This document shows, piece by piece, positions 1 through 5,028 of a stretch of DNA of 5,028 nucleotides. Both the position numbers and the translations under genes were made by a program. Under the pieces are notes generated by a model. It saw nothing but the letters and a program-made list of their open reading frames with translations. It was not told the DNA's origin and made no database searches. Every line of letters starts with the position of its first letter. Position 1 is the stretch's first letter. Source of the DNA: Chloroflexota bacterium (GTDB taxonomy: Bacteria > Chloroflexota > Anaerolineae > CG2-30-64-16); contig JAKPQT010000140.1 of NCBI GenBank assembly GCA_029555885.1, forward strand, positions 1 through 5,028, written 5' to 3'.

Positions 1-741
1 AACTTCCTCTCCGTGGTCAGCCACGAGCTGCGCACGCCGCTGCACTCGATCAAGGGCTTCGTCGAGATTATCCTGATGGGCAAGACCGGCCCGGTCAGCG
101 AGTTGCAAGAGGATTTCCTCAAGACCGTGCGGACGCAGACCCTGGTGCTCCAGCGCATGATCGACGACTTGCTGGAATTCTCGCGCATGGAGGCGGGCCG
201 CGTACGGCTGCACCTGGCCGAGGTGTCGCTGCCCGCGATGGCGCGCAGCGTCAACGCCAAGCTCGCGCCGCTGGCCGAGGAGGGCGGGCTGCGCCTGACC
301 CAGGACCTGCCGGATGACCTGCCGGAGATTGACGGCGACCGCACGCGGCTGGAGCAGGTGTTGACGAACCTCGTGGAAAACGCGATCAAGTTCACGCCGG
401 GCGGGGGTGAAGTCGTCATCTCCGGTGAGCGGGTGGATGACCGCGTGCGGCTGACCGTGGCGGATTCGGGCATCGGCATCCCACCGGACGAGCAGGAGAA
501 GGTGTTCGACCGCTTCTACCAGGTGGACGGCAGCGAGCGTCGCGCATACCGCGGCGCGGGCCTGGGGCTGAGCATCTGCCGCCACATCGTCGAACGGCAC
601 AATGGGCGCATCTGGGTCGAAAGCGAGGGCGTGCCGGGTCGCGGCAGCCGCTTCCACGTCGAGCTGCCCATCCGGCTACAGATGGACGAGGCGCCGACCA
701 TCGACTTCACCACCCCGGCCCGCGCGAGGCGCGATGGCTAG
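1..741 (+). CDS. Sensor histidine kinase, C-terminal HisKA + HATPase_c part (5' truncated)
   Basis: The frame is open from base 1, so the N-terminal sensor part lies outside the window; 246 residues are visible. Residues 1-65 are a HisKA dimerisation and phosphoacceptor domain, with the H-box SHELRTPL and the phosphorylated His at residue 8. Residues about 110-225 are a complete HATPase_c domain: N-box LTNLVENAIKF (about 121-131), G1 box DSGIGIP (155-161), F-box VFDRFYQ (168-174) and G2 box GAGLGLSI (185-192). All residues needed for ATP binding and autophosphorylation appear present. In such kinases the phosphate passes to a response regulator; none is encoded in this window, and no receiver domain follows, only a short tail. 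The M at base 13 is inside the H-box region and cannot be the true start. The stop overlaps the start of the deacetylase gene by 8 bases, suggesting one transcript. The input signal is unknown because the sensor domain is missing. Confidence 0.96.
   Translation, partial: NFLSVVSHELRTPLHSIKGFVEIILMGKTGPVSELQEDFLKTVRTQTLVLQRMIDDLLEFSRMEAGRVRLHLAEVSLPAMARSVNAKLAPLAEEGGLRLTQDLPDDLPEIDGDRTRLEQVLTNLVENAIKFTPGGGEVVISGERVDDRVRLTVADSGIGIPPDEQEKVFDRFYQVDGSERRAYRGAGLGLSICRHIVERHNGRIWVESEGVPGRGSRFHVELPIRLQMDEAPTIDFTTPARARRDG
724..729 (+). promoter_or_regulatory. Ribosome binding site for the deacetylase gene
   Basis: GCGAGG lies 4 bases before the ATG at 734, inside the end of the kinase gene. The match to the anti-Shine-Dalgarno sequence is only moderate. 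It favours 734 over the in-frame ATG at 602, which would lie deep in the ATPase domain of the kinase. Confidence 0.45.
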
Positions 742-1690
742 GCCGCTCGGCACGCTCCAGGTCGATGTGGATGACCTGTGGGTGTACTATGAGAGCATCG
801 GCCGCACAACGCCGCCCGCTGCGCCCCCTGCAGCGTTCACGCAGGGCATCCCGCGGCTGCTCGACCTGTTCGACCGCTACGGCGCGCGGGCGACCTTCTT
901 TGTCTGCGGCCGCGATCTGCCGGCCCAAGCCTCTGTGCTGGCCGAGATGGTGCGCCGGGGGCACGAAGTCGCCAACCATTCTGCCGCGCACCGCAACGGG
1001 TATGCCCGGCTCAGCCGTACGGAGTTGCACGCGGATGTCCTGACGGCGCACGAACGCATTGCCGCGGCGACAGGCCGGCCGCCAGTGGGGTTCAAGGCGC
1101 CCGGCTTCAGCTTCAACGGGCACCTGCCTGAAGTGCTGGCGGAGCTGGGCTACCTGTACGACTCGTCCATCCTGCCTACCTACCATGCACCGCTGCTCCG
1201 ACTGCTCCAGCGCGTGCTCTCCGGCGGGCATGTCGACCCGACGCACTACGGACGGTGGGTGTATGGGTTCCGAGCGTTGCGACCGTATCGATTGCAGATT
1301 GCAGATTACAGATTGCAGATTACGGATTCCAATCTTGGCGAAGCGGAGCTTCGCACATCTTCAATCTTCAATCTTCAATCCGTCTGGGAGGCGCCGGTCA
1401 CGACGATGCCGCTGCTGCGGCTGCCGATGCACAGCACGTTCGTGTTGAGCGCGGGCCGGTGGCTGTTCGACATGGGGCTGGGGCTGGCGTGGGCGCGCAG
1501 GGTACCCATCAACTACCTGCTCCACGCCGGGGATGTGGTGGACGCAGTGGCCGACCCGGCCCTGGCCTCCTACCGCTTCCTGGTGCAGCCGTGGGACGAA
1601 CGCCGCCCGCTTTACGAGCATATGCTCGCCCGCCTGAGCAGCGCCTATCAACTTATACCGACCCGGGAGTTTGTATGCGTACGGCCATGA
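734..1690 (+). CDS. Polysaccharide deacetylase (NodB-like, carbohydrate esterase 4 fold) with in-frame repeat insert
   Basis: A 318-residue protein of the metal-dependent NodB superfamily, which removes N- or O-acyl groups from sugars. Motif 1 is the acidic run VDVDDLW (10-16). Motif 2 is HSAAH (82-86), the two metal-binding histidines in the H-x3-H arrangement. Motif 3 reads FKAPGFS (120-126), where I would expect FRAPGFS, so Lys replaces Arg. YDSS (142-145) and LLHAGDVVD (262-270) match the later conserved motifs, with His264 the likely catalytic-side residue. No signal peptide or membrane helix is evident, so it probably acts in the cytosol or at the inner membrane face. Residues about 186-216 come from a 7-bp repeat element and are unlikely to be part of the ancestral fold; family similarity resumes at VWEAPVTTMPLLRLP (217-231). 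The start at 734 gives an 8-base overlap with the kinase. By context a lipid-linked sugar or an envelope glycan is the likely substrate, which is inference. Confidence 0.9.
   Translation: MARPLGTLQVDVDDLWVYYESIGRTTPPAAPPAAFTQGIPRLLDLFDRYGARATFFVCGRDLPAQASVLAEMVRRGHEVANHSAAHRNGYARLSRTELHADVLTAHERIAAATGRPPVGFKAPGFSFNGHLPEVLAELGYLYDSSILPTYHAPLLRLLQRVLSGGHVDPTHYGRWVYGFRALRPYRLQIADYRLQITDSNLGEAELRTSSIFNLQSVWEAPVTTMPLLRLPMHSTFVLSAGRWLFDMGLGLAWARRVPINYLLHAGDVVDAVADPALASYRFLVQPWDERRPLYEHMLARLSSAYQLIPTREFVCVRP
1290..1380 (+). repeat. Heptamer-repeat element with central hairpin, inserted in-frame in the deacetylase gene
   Basis: Left arm, 1290-1331: six tandem 7-mers of the form GATTNCR (GATTGCA, GATTGCA, GATTACA, GATTGCA, GATTACG, GATTCCA). 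Centre, 1338-1354: a perfect 7-bp inverted repeat, GCGAAGC and GCTTCGC, around GGA. Right arm, 1357-1380: three copies of ATCTTCA plus ATC, which on the other strand are GATTGAA units, differing from the left unit at one base. The whole is therefore an imperfect palindrome built on a 7-bp period. By hand count it holds about 39 G+C in 91 bases, clearly below its flanks. It encodes two heptapeptides, RLQIADY and RLQITDS, then a right-arm segment SSIFNLQ. Similar short heptamer repeats are known in several bacterial groups (for example the cyanobacterial STRR repeats); I cannot assign this one to a named family. Confidence 0.85.
1338..1354. repeat. Perfect 7-bp inverted repeat (hairpin core of the heptamer element)
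   Basis: GCGAAGC (1338-1344) and GCTTCGC (1348-1354) are exact reverse complements around a 3-base loop, GGA. It sits between the two heptamer arms and could nucleate a longer stem, because left units (GATTGCA) and right units (GATTGAA on the opposite strand) agree at six of seven positions. Smaller nested palindromes, GATTCCAATC (1325-1334) and CCAATCTTGG (1329-1338), lie directly before it. There is no T-run after the stem, so it does not look like an intrinsic terminator. Confidence 0.75.
1665..1669 (+). promoter_or_regulatory. Ribosome binding site deciding the GT2 start
   Basis: GGGAG lies 5 bases before ATG 1675. The alternative ATG at 1687, which shares ATGA with the deacetylase stop, is 17 bases away from this site. 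Spacing therefore favours 1675, although re-initiation at 1687 is possible. Confidence 0.5.
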
Positions 1691-2418
1691 ACGAGCGCCG
1701 TCTCATCATCATTCCGGCCTACAACGAAGCCGCAAACCTGCCGCGCGTGCTGCCGGAGATTCGCGCGGCTGCGCCGGAGTATGACATCGTCGTGGTGGAC
1801 GACGGCAGCCGCGACGCGACCGCCGCGCTCGCGGCTGCGCACGGCGCAGCGGTGGTCAGCCTGCCCGCGAATCTCGGCTACGGCGGGGCCGTGCAGACCG
1901 GTTTTCGCTATGCCGTGCGCCACGGCTACGGCCTCGCGGTGGTCATCGACGCGGACGGGCAGCACGACCCGGCGGGCATCCCGTTGCTGGCAGAGGCAGT
2001 CGCCTGCTGTGACGCGGATGTGGCCGTCGGCTCGCGCTTTCGCGGGCAGATGCAGTATCATCAGCCGTGGCTCAAGCGGGTGGGCATGGCGGTCTTCGCG
2101 TGGGTCGTCTCGCGCGTCACGGGCCGGGAGGTCACGGACCCGACTTCCGGGTTCCAGGCGCTCAACCGGGACGCGCTCTGTTTTTTCGCGTATGACAACT
2201 ACCCGGTGGACTATCCCGATGCTGATACGCTGCTCGTGCTGCACTATGCCGGGTTCCGCGTCGTGGAAGTGCCTGTCACCATGCGCGAGCGCATCGCCGG
2301 GGTGTCCATGCACAGCGGTTGGAAGCCGGTCTACTATGTGGGCAAGATGGGGCTGGCGATCACGATGGTGTTGTGGCGCCAGTTGACCCACCAGGGCGCC
2401 CGAAGGGTGGCAGCATGA
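1675..2418 (+). CDS. GT2 family glycosyltransferase, polyprenyl-phosphate sugar synthase type (DPM/DPG synthase-like)
   Basis: A 247-residue GT-A fold enzyme of the family that transfers a sugar from a nucleotide sugar to dolichyl or undecaprenyl phosphate at the cytosolic membrane face. Visible motifs: IIIPAYNEAANLP (11-23), the nucleotide-sugar site IVVVDDGSRDAT (38-49), NLGYGGAVQTGF (66-77), metal-binding DADGQHDP (92-99), VAVGSRF (116-122) and the acceptor-loop region TDPTSGFQALNRDAL (154-168). At about 247 residues it is a short DPM1-like form without the two C-terminal membrane helices of ArnC or GtrB; only a moderately hydrophobic stretch, YYVGKMGLAITMVLW (220-234), is seen. The following gene encodes a small membrane protein that could supply the anchor. 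The start at 1675 overlaps the deacetylase gene by 16 bases; ATG 1687 would give 243 residues and a 4-base overlap. The stop shares ATGA with the next gene. The sugar transferred cannot be told from sequence. Confidence 0.93.
   Translation: MRTAMNERRLIIIPAYNEAANLPRVLPEIRAAAPEYDIVVVDDGSRDATAALAAAHGAAVVSLPANLGYGGAVQTGFRYAVRHGYGLAVVIDADGQHDPAGIPLLAEAVACCDADVAVGSRFRGQMQYHQPWLKRVGMAVFAWVVSRVTGREVTDPTSGFQALNRDALCFFAYDNYPVDYPDADTLLVLHYAGFRVVEVPVTMRERIAGVSMHSGWKPVYYVGKMGLAITMVLWRQLTHQGARRVAA
2403..2410 (+). promoter_or_regulatory. Ribosome binding site for the DUF2304 gene
   Basis: AAGGGTGG ends 4 bases before ATG 2415. It supports starting the DUF2304 gene there rather than at the in-frame ATG 2319, which would add 32 residues of non-hydrophobic sequence read out of frame from the GT2 gene. 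Confidence 0.5.
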
Positions 2419-2831
2419 TCGATCCGCGCACACGCGTCTATATGTTCGTGTTGGGGCTGGCCGTGCTGGCCTTCGTGCTCAACCTGGTGCGCACGCGCAA
2501 GCTGCAGGAACGCTATGCGTTGCTGTGGCTGCTAGCCGGCGTCGGGCTGACGCTGGCGCCGGTCTTCATCCACCAGATCGACGCGTTCGCCTACGCGCTC
2601 GGTTTCGCCTACCCGCCTGCGCTGTTGCTCATGCTGGCCGTGGTCGGCCTGCTGCTGATTATCTTCCAGCTTTCACTGACCATCTCGCACAACAGCGATC
2701 ATCTGAAGGTGCTCACGCAGGAGTTGGGGCTGCTGCGCCACGAGGTTGAGCGCCTGGCCGCGCAGGTGGACGCGCTGCGCAGCGAACGAGCGCCCCAAAC
2801 CGAACGAAACGAGGAACAGACAGGGGGATGA
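2415..2831 (+). CDS. DUF2304 family small membrane protein
   Basis: A 138-residue protein. Three membrane helices are evident at about 8-25, 33-50 and 67-89. Between the first two is the family-like segment VRTRKLQERYALLWLL (25-40), and before the third is ALGFAYPPALLLML (61-74). The tail, about 94-125, is charged and heptad-like (for example VLTQELGLLRHEVERLAAQV), consistent with a coiled coil, and ends in a polar E/Q/R-rich stretch. DUF2304 proteins are often found directly beside DPM-like GT2 genes, exactly as here, with ATGA overlaps on both sides. No enzymatic function is known for the family to my knowledge. A role as membrane anchor or partner of the GT2 enzyme is inference from context, from the coiled-coil tail and from the lack of membrane helices in that GT2 protein. 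Confidence 0.85.
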   Translation: MIDPRTRVYMFVLGLAVLAFVLNLVRTRKLQERYALLWLLAGVGLTLAPVFIHQIDAFAYALGFAYPPALLLMLAVVGLLLIIFQLSLTISHNSDHLKVLTQELGLLRHEVERLAAQVDALRSERAPQTERNEEQTGG

Positions 2832-3469
2832 TAGTAAAAGAGGACATCGCCGCAGGCTGCATTCAGATCGAAGACAGCGTCGGGGTGTGCGGCGTGCGCG
2901 ACGACACGCGCGCACTGGCTGAGGCGGCTGCGCAGTTTCCCGGGCCGGGCCGCGCATTGGACATGGGGACGGGCACCGGCTATATCGGCATCTATCTCGC
3001 GCTGCACGGCTGGGAGGTCGACGCGACCGATGTCAGCCCGCGCGCGGTCGAGCTGGCGCGGCGCAACGCCGCGGCCAACGGCGCAGCGGTCCGCGTGTAC
3101 CAGTCGGACCTGTTCGACCGGGTGGAGGGCACGTTCGACCTGATCCTGTTCAATCCGCCGATGCGGCCAGATGAAACGGAGTTCAGCCGGATCGTAACGA
3201 GCCTGCTGCGCCGCAGCCCGCGCATCAGCGCCTGGCTCATGCACCTCGTCGGTCACCGCTTCGAGCGCGGGCGGTATGAGTTTCTCGCGAGCGTGCTGAG
3301 CGCCGCCCGCGACCGGCTCAAGCCGGGCGGCCGGGTGCTGATGGGCGTCAGCGCGGACGAGATCGAGCGTCTAAGCCAACTTTCCGACATCCATGTGGTC
3401 GAAGTCACACCTATCCCGACGATGCCCCGCCAGGACATCGTCCATTTTGCCGTGGAGGAGGGAGCTTGA
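2828..3469 (+). CDS. Class I SAM-dependent methyltransferase with NPP motif (HemK/PrmC-like catalytic domain)
   Basis: A 213-residue single-domain protein with a Rossmann-type methyltransferase fold. Motif I is LDMGTGTGYIG (44-54), which binds S-adenosylmethionine. The acidic residue ending strand 2 is in ATDVSPRAVELARRN (66-80). Strand 4 carries DLILFNPPMRP (104-114), the NPP motif typical of enzymes that methylate exocyclic or amide nitrogen, such as PrmC/HemK and TrmN6; the usual following Tyr or Phe is Met112 here. KPGGRVLMGVS (165-175) is the late strand common to the fold. It lacks the N-terminal substrate-binding domain of PrmC and is close in length to the minimal HEMK2-type enzymes. 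The substrate is unknown; a protein, a small molecule or a sugar are all possible. ATGA overlaps link it to DUF2304. An AGGGGG run directly abuts the start and GAGGA lies 12 bases upstream, so its own ribosome site is poorly spaced and translational coupling is likely. Confidence 0.88.
   Translation: MIVKEDIAAGCIQIEDSVGVCGVRDDTRALAEAAAQFPGPGRALDMGTGTGYIGIYLALHGWEVDATDVSPRAVELARRNAAANGAAVRVYQSDLFDRVEGTFDLILFNPPMRPDETEFSRIVTSLLRRSPRISAWLMHLVGHRFERGRYEFLASVLSAARDRLKPGGRVLMGVSADEIERLSQLSDIHVVEVTPIPTMPRQDIVHFAVEEGA
3454..3458 (+). promoter_or_regulatory. Strong Shine-Dalgarno site for the TTG-started glycosyltransferase
   Basis: GGAGG sits within the purine run GGAGGAGGGAG (3454-3464) and ends 7 bases before TTG 3466. 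It is the best ribosome binding site in the window. It decides the start of the last gene, because no ATG occurs near this position in that frame; the next in-frame candidate is GTG 3490, without comparable spacing. Confidence 0.7.
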
Positions 3470-5028
3470 CGGTCGCGGTACGTTCCCAAGTGCTTGCCGG
3501 TGATCGCGTGCGGTGGGAGACCATCGGGCTGGCCGTCAGCCTCGCGCTGGCCTTTGCCGTGCGCGTCCATGTGGCGGGCATCCCGCGCATCGTGTGGGGC
3601 GATGAGCCGTTCTACCTGTGGCTGGGACAGAGCCTGTGGGCCGGCCAGGGATATCATTTTTTCGGATTCTCTGGGGCCCACATGCCACCGTTGTTTCCGG
3701 CCATCGCGGGCGGTCTGGCCTATCTGGTTGGGGGGCTGCAAGAGGCGAGCGAGTGGGTGTACATCCTCGCCGGCGTACTGCTGGTGCTGCCGCTTTGGAG
3801 CATCGCCAGGCGCTTGGGCGGTGCGCACGCTGGCTGGGCTGCGGCGATGGCGACTGCGGCCTACCCTGCGCTGACGTGGGGCGTGCCGTACTGGGGCACG
3901 ATGACCGAACCGCTGTATCTGCTGGTCGTGGCGCTGGCGCTGGACCTGCTCGTCCGCCGCCTGACGGATGCTGCGTTGGGCGTGCGGCTGCGCGATTGTC
4001 TGCTGCTCGGCGGGCTGCTGGGACTGGCTTACCTCGTGCGCACGGAGGCGCTGGTCCTCGTGCCGGTGATGTTTGGTCTGCTGGCTGGGACGCAGGTGTG
4101 GCGTACGCGGGAGCAACGCGCCGCGCGCTGGCCGGCCGCGCTGGCTGGTCTGGCCGCGGGTGCAGTCGTGTTCTTCCTGGTCGCGCTGCCTTTCATCATC
4201 TACCTCCATGACCGAACCGGCGAATGGCGGCTGACCGGGGCCGCGGGCATGGCCTATGTCAGCATGGAAGGGCTGTCCAGCGGCAATGTGGGTTCCTTCG
4301 ATGCGTCCACCTGGGGCCTGGACCCGGCCAGCGGCGAGGTGTACCTGTTTGCGCCTGCGAGCGAGGAGGAAGGGCTGCTCTCCGCCGTCATCGCCAACCC
4401 GGTCGCATTCCTGCGCCGGCTGTACGGGAATCTCTACGACCTATTGGAACTGCTGACCGGCATCCGGCTGGTGCCCGTGCTCGTGGTGGTCCTGGCCGCG
4501 CTCGGCCTTTTTGCCCGGCCGTGGTCTGCCGACCGGCTGTGGGGCGAGCTGGCGCTGTTCGGCTCGCTGCTCGCGCCGTTGAGCTATGTCCCGTTCTTCG
4601 TGCAGGATCGCTACATGGCGGGCATCCTCCTGCCGGTACTGGCCTGGTGCGGCCTCGGCGCAGCGCACCTGGGCGGCTGGCTGCACGAATCCTGGCAGAA
4701 CCTCCGGCCTGGCCGCGCGGTGAGCGCAGTTGGCCGCGGCTTGCTGCTGGCCGCGCCGGTTGTAGCACTCACGCTGTTCCTGCTGTGGCGCGGTCCTGCG
4801 CTGCGGGAGACCCTGAACGTGACGGGCGCGTACCAGCCCGCGCACCTCGACGCGGCGGCCGCGCTGCACGCGGCGGGCGCGTCGGCAGCGGACGTGGTGC
4901 TGACGCGCTACCCGGCCATCGCCTTCCACGCAGGGACGCGCTGGGCCCCGACGCCCGCGGCGCCTTGGGATGACGTGCTGGCCTATGCGCGGTCGAAGGG
5001 TGCGACCTACCTGGTCATGGACGAGTGC
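3466..5028 (+). CDS. Multi-pass membrane glycosyltransferase, ArnT/PMT-like (GT39/GT83 type), 3' truncated
   Basis: One frame is open from TTG 3466 to the last base, 521 residues without a stop, and the gene continues past the window. The protein is very hydrophobic, with roughly ten or more membrane spans at about 20-34, 75-92, 97-112, 122-140, 148-164, 178-205, 223-246, 334-350, 361-378, 384-405 and 424-441. After the first span comes GDEPFYLWLGQSLWAGQGY (45-63), the acidic first outer loop (Asp46, Glu47) typical of this superfamily and thought to be catalytic. Further conserved-looking features are WGTMTEPLYLL (143-153), YLVRTEALVLVP (189-200) and QDRYMAGILLP (380-390). Residues about 247-330 form an outer loop and 445-521 a soluble C-terminal region ending in YLVMDE. 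Such enzymes move a sugar from a polyprenyl phosphate to lipid or protein on the outer membrane face. The TTG overlaps the methyltransferase stop (TTGA). The donor could be the product of the GT2 gene upstream. The acceptor is unknown. Confidence 0.9.
   Translation, partial: MTVAVRSQVLAGDRVRWETIGLAVSLALAFAVRVHVAGIPRIVWGDEPFYLWLGQSLWAGQGYHFFGFSGAHMPPLFPAIAGGLAYLVGGLQEASEWVYILAGVLLVLPLWSIARRLGGAHAGWAAAMATAAYPALTWGVPYWGTMTEPLYLLVVALALDLLVRRLTDAALGVRLRDCLLLGGLLGLAYLVRTEALVLVPVMFGLLAGTQVWRTREQRAARWPAALAGLAAGAVVFFLVALPFIIYLHDRTGEWRLTGAAGMAYVSMEGLSSGNVGSFDASTWGLDPASGEVYLFAPASEEEGLLSAVIANPVAFLRRLYGNLYDLLELLTGIRLVPVLVVVLAALGLFARPWSADRLWGELALFGSLLAPLSYVPFFVQDRYMAGILLPVLAWCGLGAAHLGGWLHESWQNLRPGRAVSAVGRGLLLAAPVVALTLFLLWRGPALRETLNVTGAYQPAHLDAAAALHAAGASAADVVLTRYPAIAFHAGTRWAPTPAAPWDDVLAYARSKGATYLVMDEC

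Noticed and set aside
602..733. Earlier ATG (602) for the deacetylase
   Set aside because: It would overlap the conserved G2 region of the kinase by 140 bases and add a Ser/Arg-rich leader without family similarity. ATG 734 begins right before the deacetylase domain.
1290..1380. CRISPR array or intrinsic terminator
   Set aside because: The units are 7 bases with no spacers, so it is not a CRISPR array. The hairpin has no following T-run and lies within an intact gene, so it is not a terminator.
1255..1674. N-terminal extension of the GT2 frame back to 1255
   Set aside because: This stretch is the out-of-frame shadow of the deacetylase and the heptamer repeat. The GT2 domain begins within 10 residues of ATG 1675.
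734..1690. Deacetylase as a pseudogene broken by the repeat
   Set aside because: The frame is uninterrupted, and motifs on both sides of the insert are in the same frame. Loss of activity remains possible but is not shown.
1648..2433. Long reverse-strand open frame opposite the GT2 gene
   Set aside because: It mirrors the GT2 gene in GC-rich DNA and gives a His/Arg-rich protein with no recognisable motif.
3253..4209. 318-residue reverse-strand open frame
   Set aside because: The translation is an Arg/Gln/His-rich low-complexity sequence, antisense to the ArnT-like gene whose + frame has clear helices and motifs.
3618..4973. Two forward open frames (3618-4211 and 4224-4973) starting at ATG
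   Set aside because: They are Ala/Gly/Arg-rich shadow frames; the real gene here is in the frame of TTG 3466.

Overview
The window is GC-rich and entirely coding. Six genes lie head to tail on the + strand with no intergenic gap, each overlapping the next by a few bases. The first gene is cut by the left edge and the last by the right edge. I see no rRNA, tRNA, CRISPR array, insertion sequence, promoter or terminator. The source is a GC-rich bacterium. The style of the histidine kinase, the GT2/DUF2304 pair, the ArnT-like transferase and a heptamer repeat embedded in a gene all recall Chloroflexota (Anaerolineae-like). That assignment rests on remembered family resemblance and is moderate at best.

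Layout: (1) 1-741, C-terminal HisKA and ATPase part of a sensor histidine kinase. (2) 734-1690, a NodB-fold polysaccharide deacetylase carrying an in-frame AT-richer insert (1290-1380) made of 7-bp tandem repeats on either side of a small perfect hairpin. (3) 1675-2418, a GT2 glycosyltransferase of the dolichol-phosphate-mannose-synthase-like type. (4) 2415-2831, a three-helix DUF2304 membrane protein with a coiled-coil tail. (5) 2828-3469, a small class I SAM methyltransferase with an NPP motif. (6) 3466 to the right edge, a large multi-pass ArnT/PMT-like (GT39/GT83-type) glycosyltransferase that starts at TTG behind a very strong Shine-Dalgarno sequence. An ATG-only search misses this sixth gene.

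Working together (inference): the GT2 enzyme, perhaps held at the membrane by the DUF2304 protein, would load a sugar onto a polyprenyl phosphate. The deacetylase could remove an acyl group from that lipid-linked sugar or from the finished glycan. The ArnT-like protein would transfer the sugar to an acceptor on the outer face of the membrane. The set resembles ArnC-ArnD-ArnT of lipid A modification and the Francisella FlmF2-NaxD-FlmK route, here with a methyltransferase and a sensor kinase translated in the same series. The acceptor and the sugar cannot be read from the sequence.

The two observations most worth following are the repeat element read through as protein inside the deacetylase, and this Arn-like gene set.
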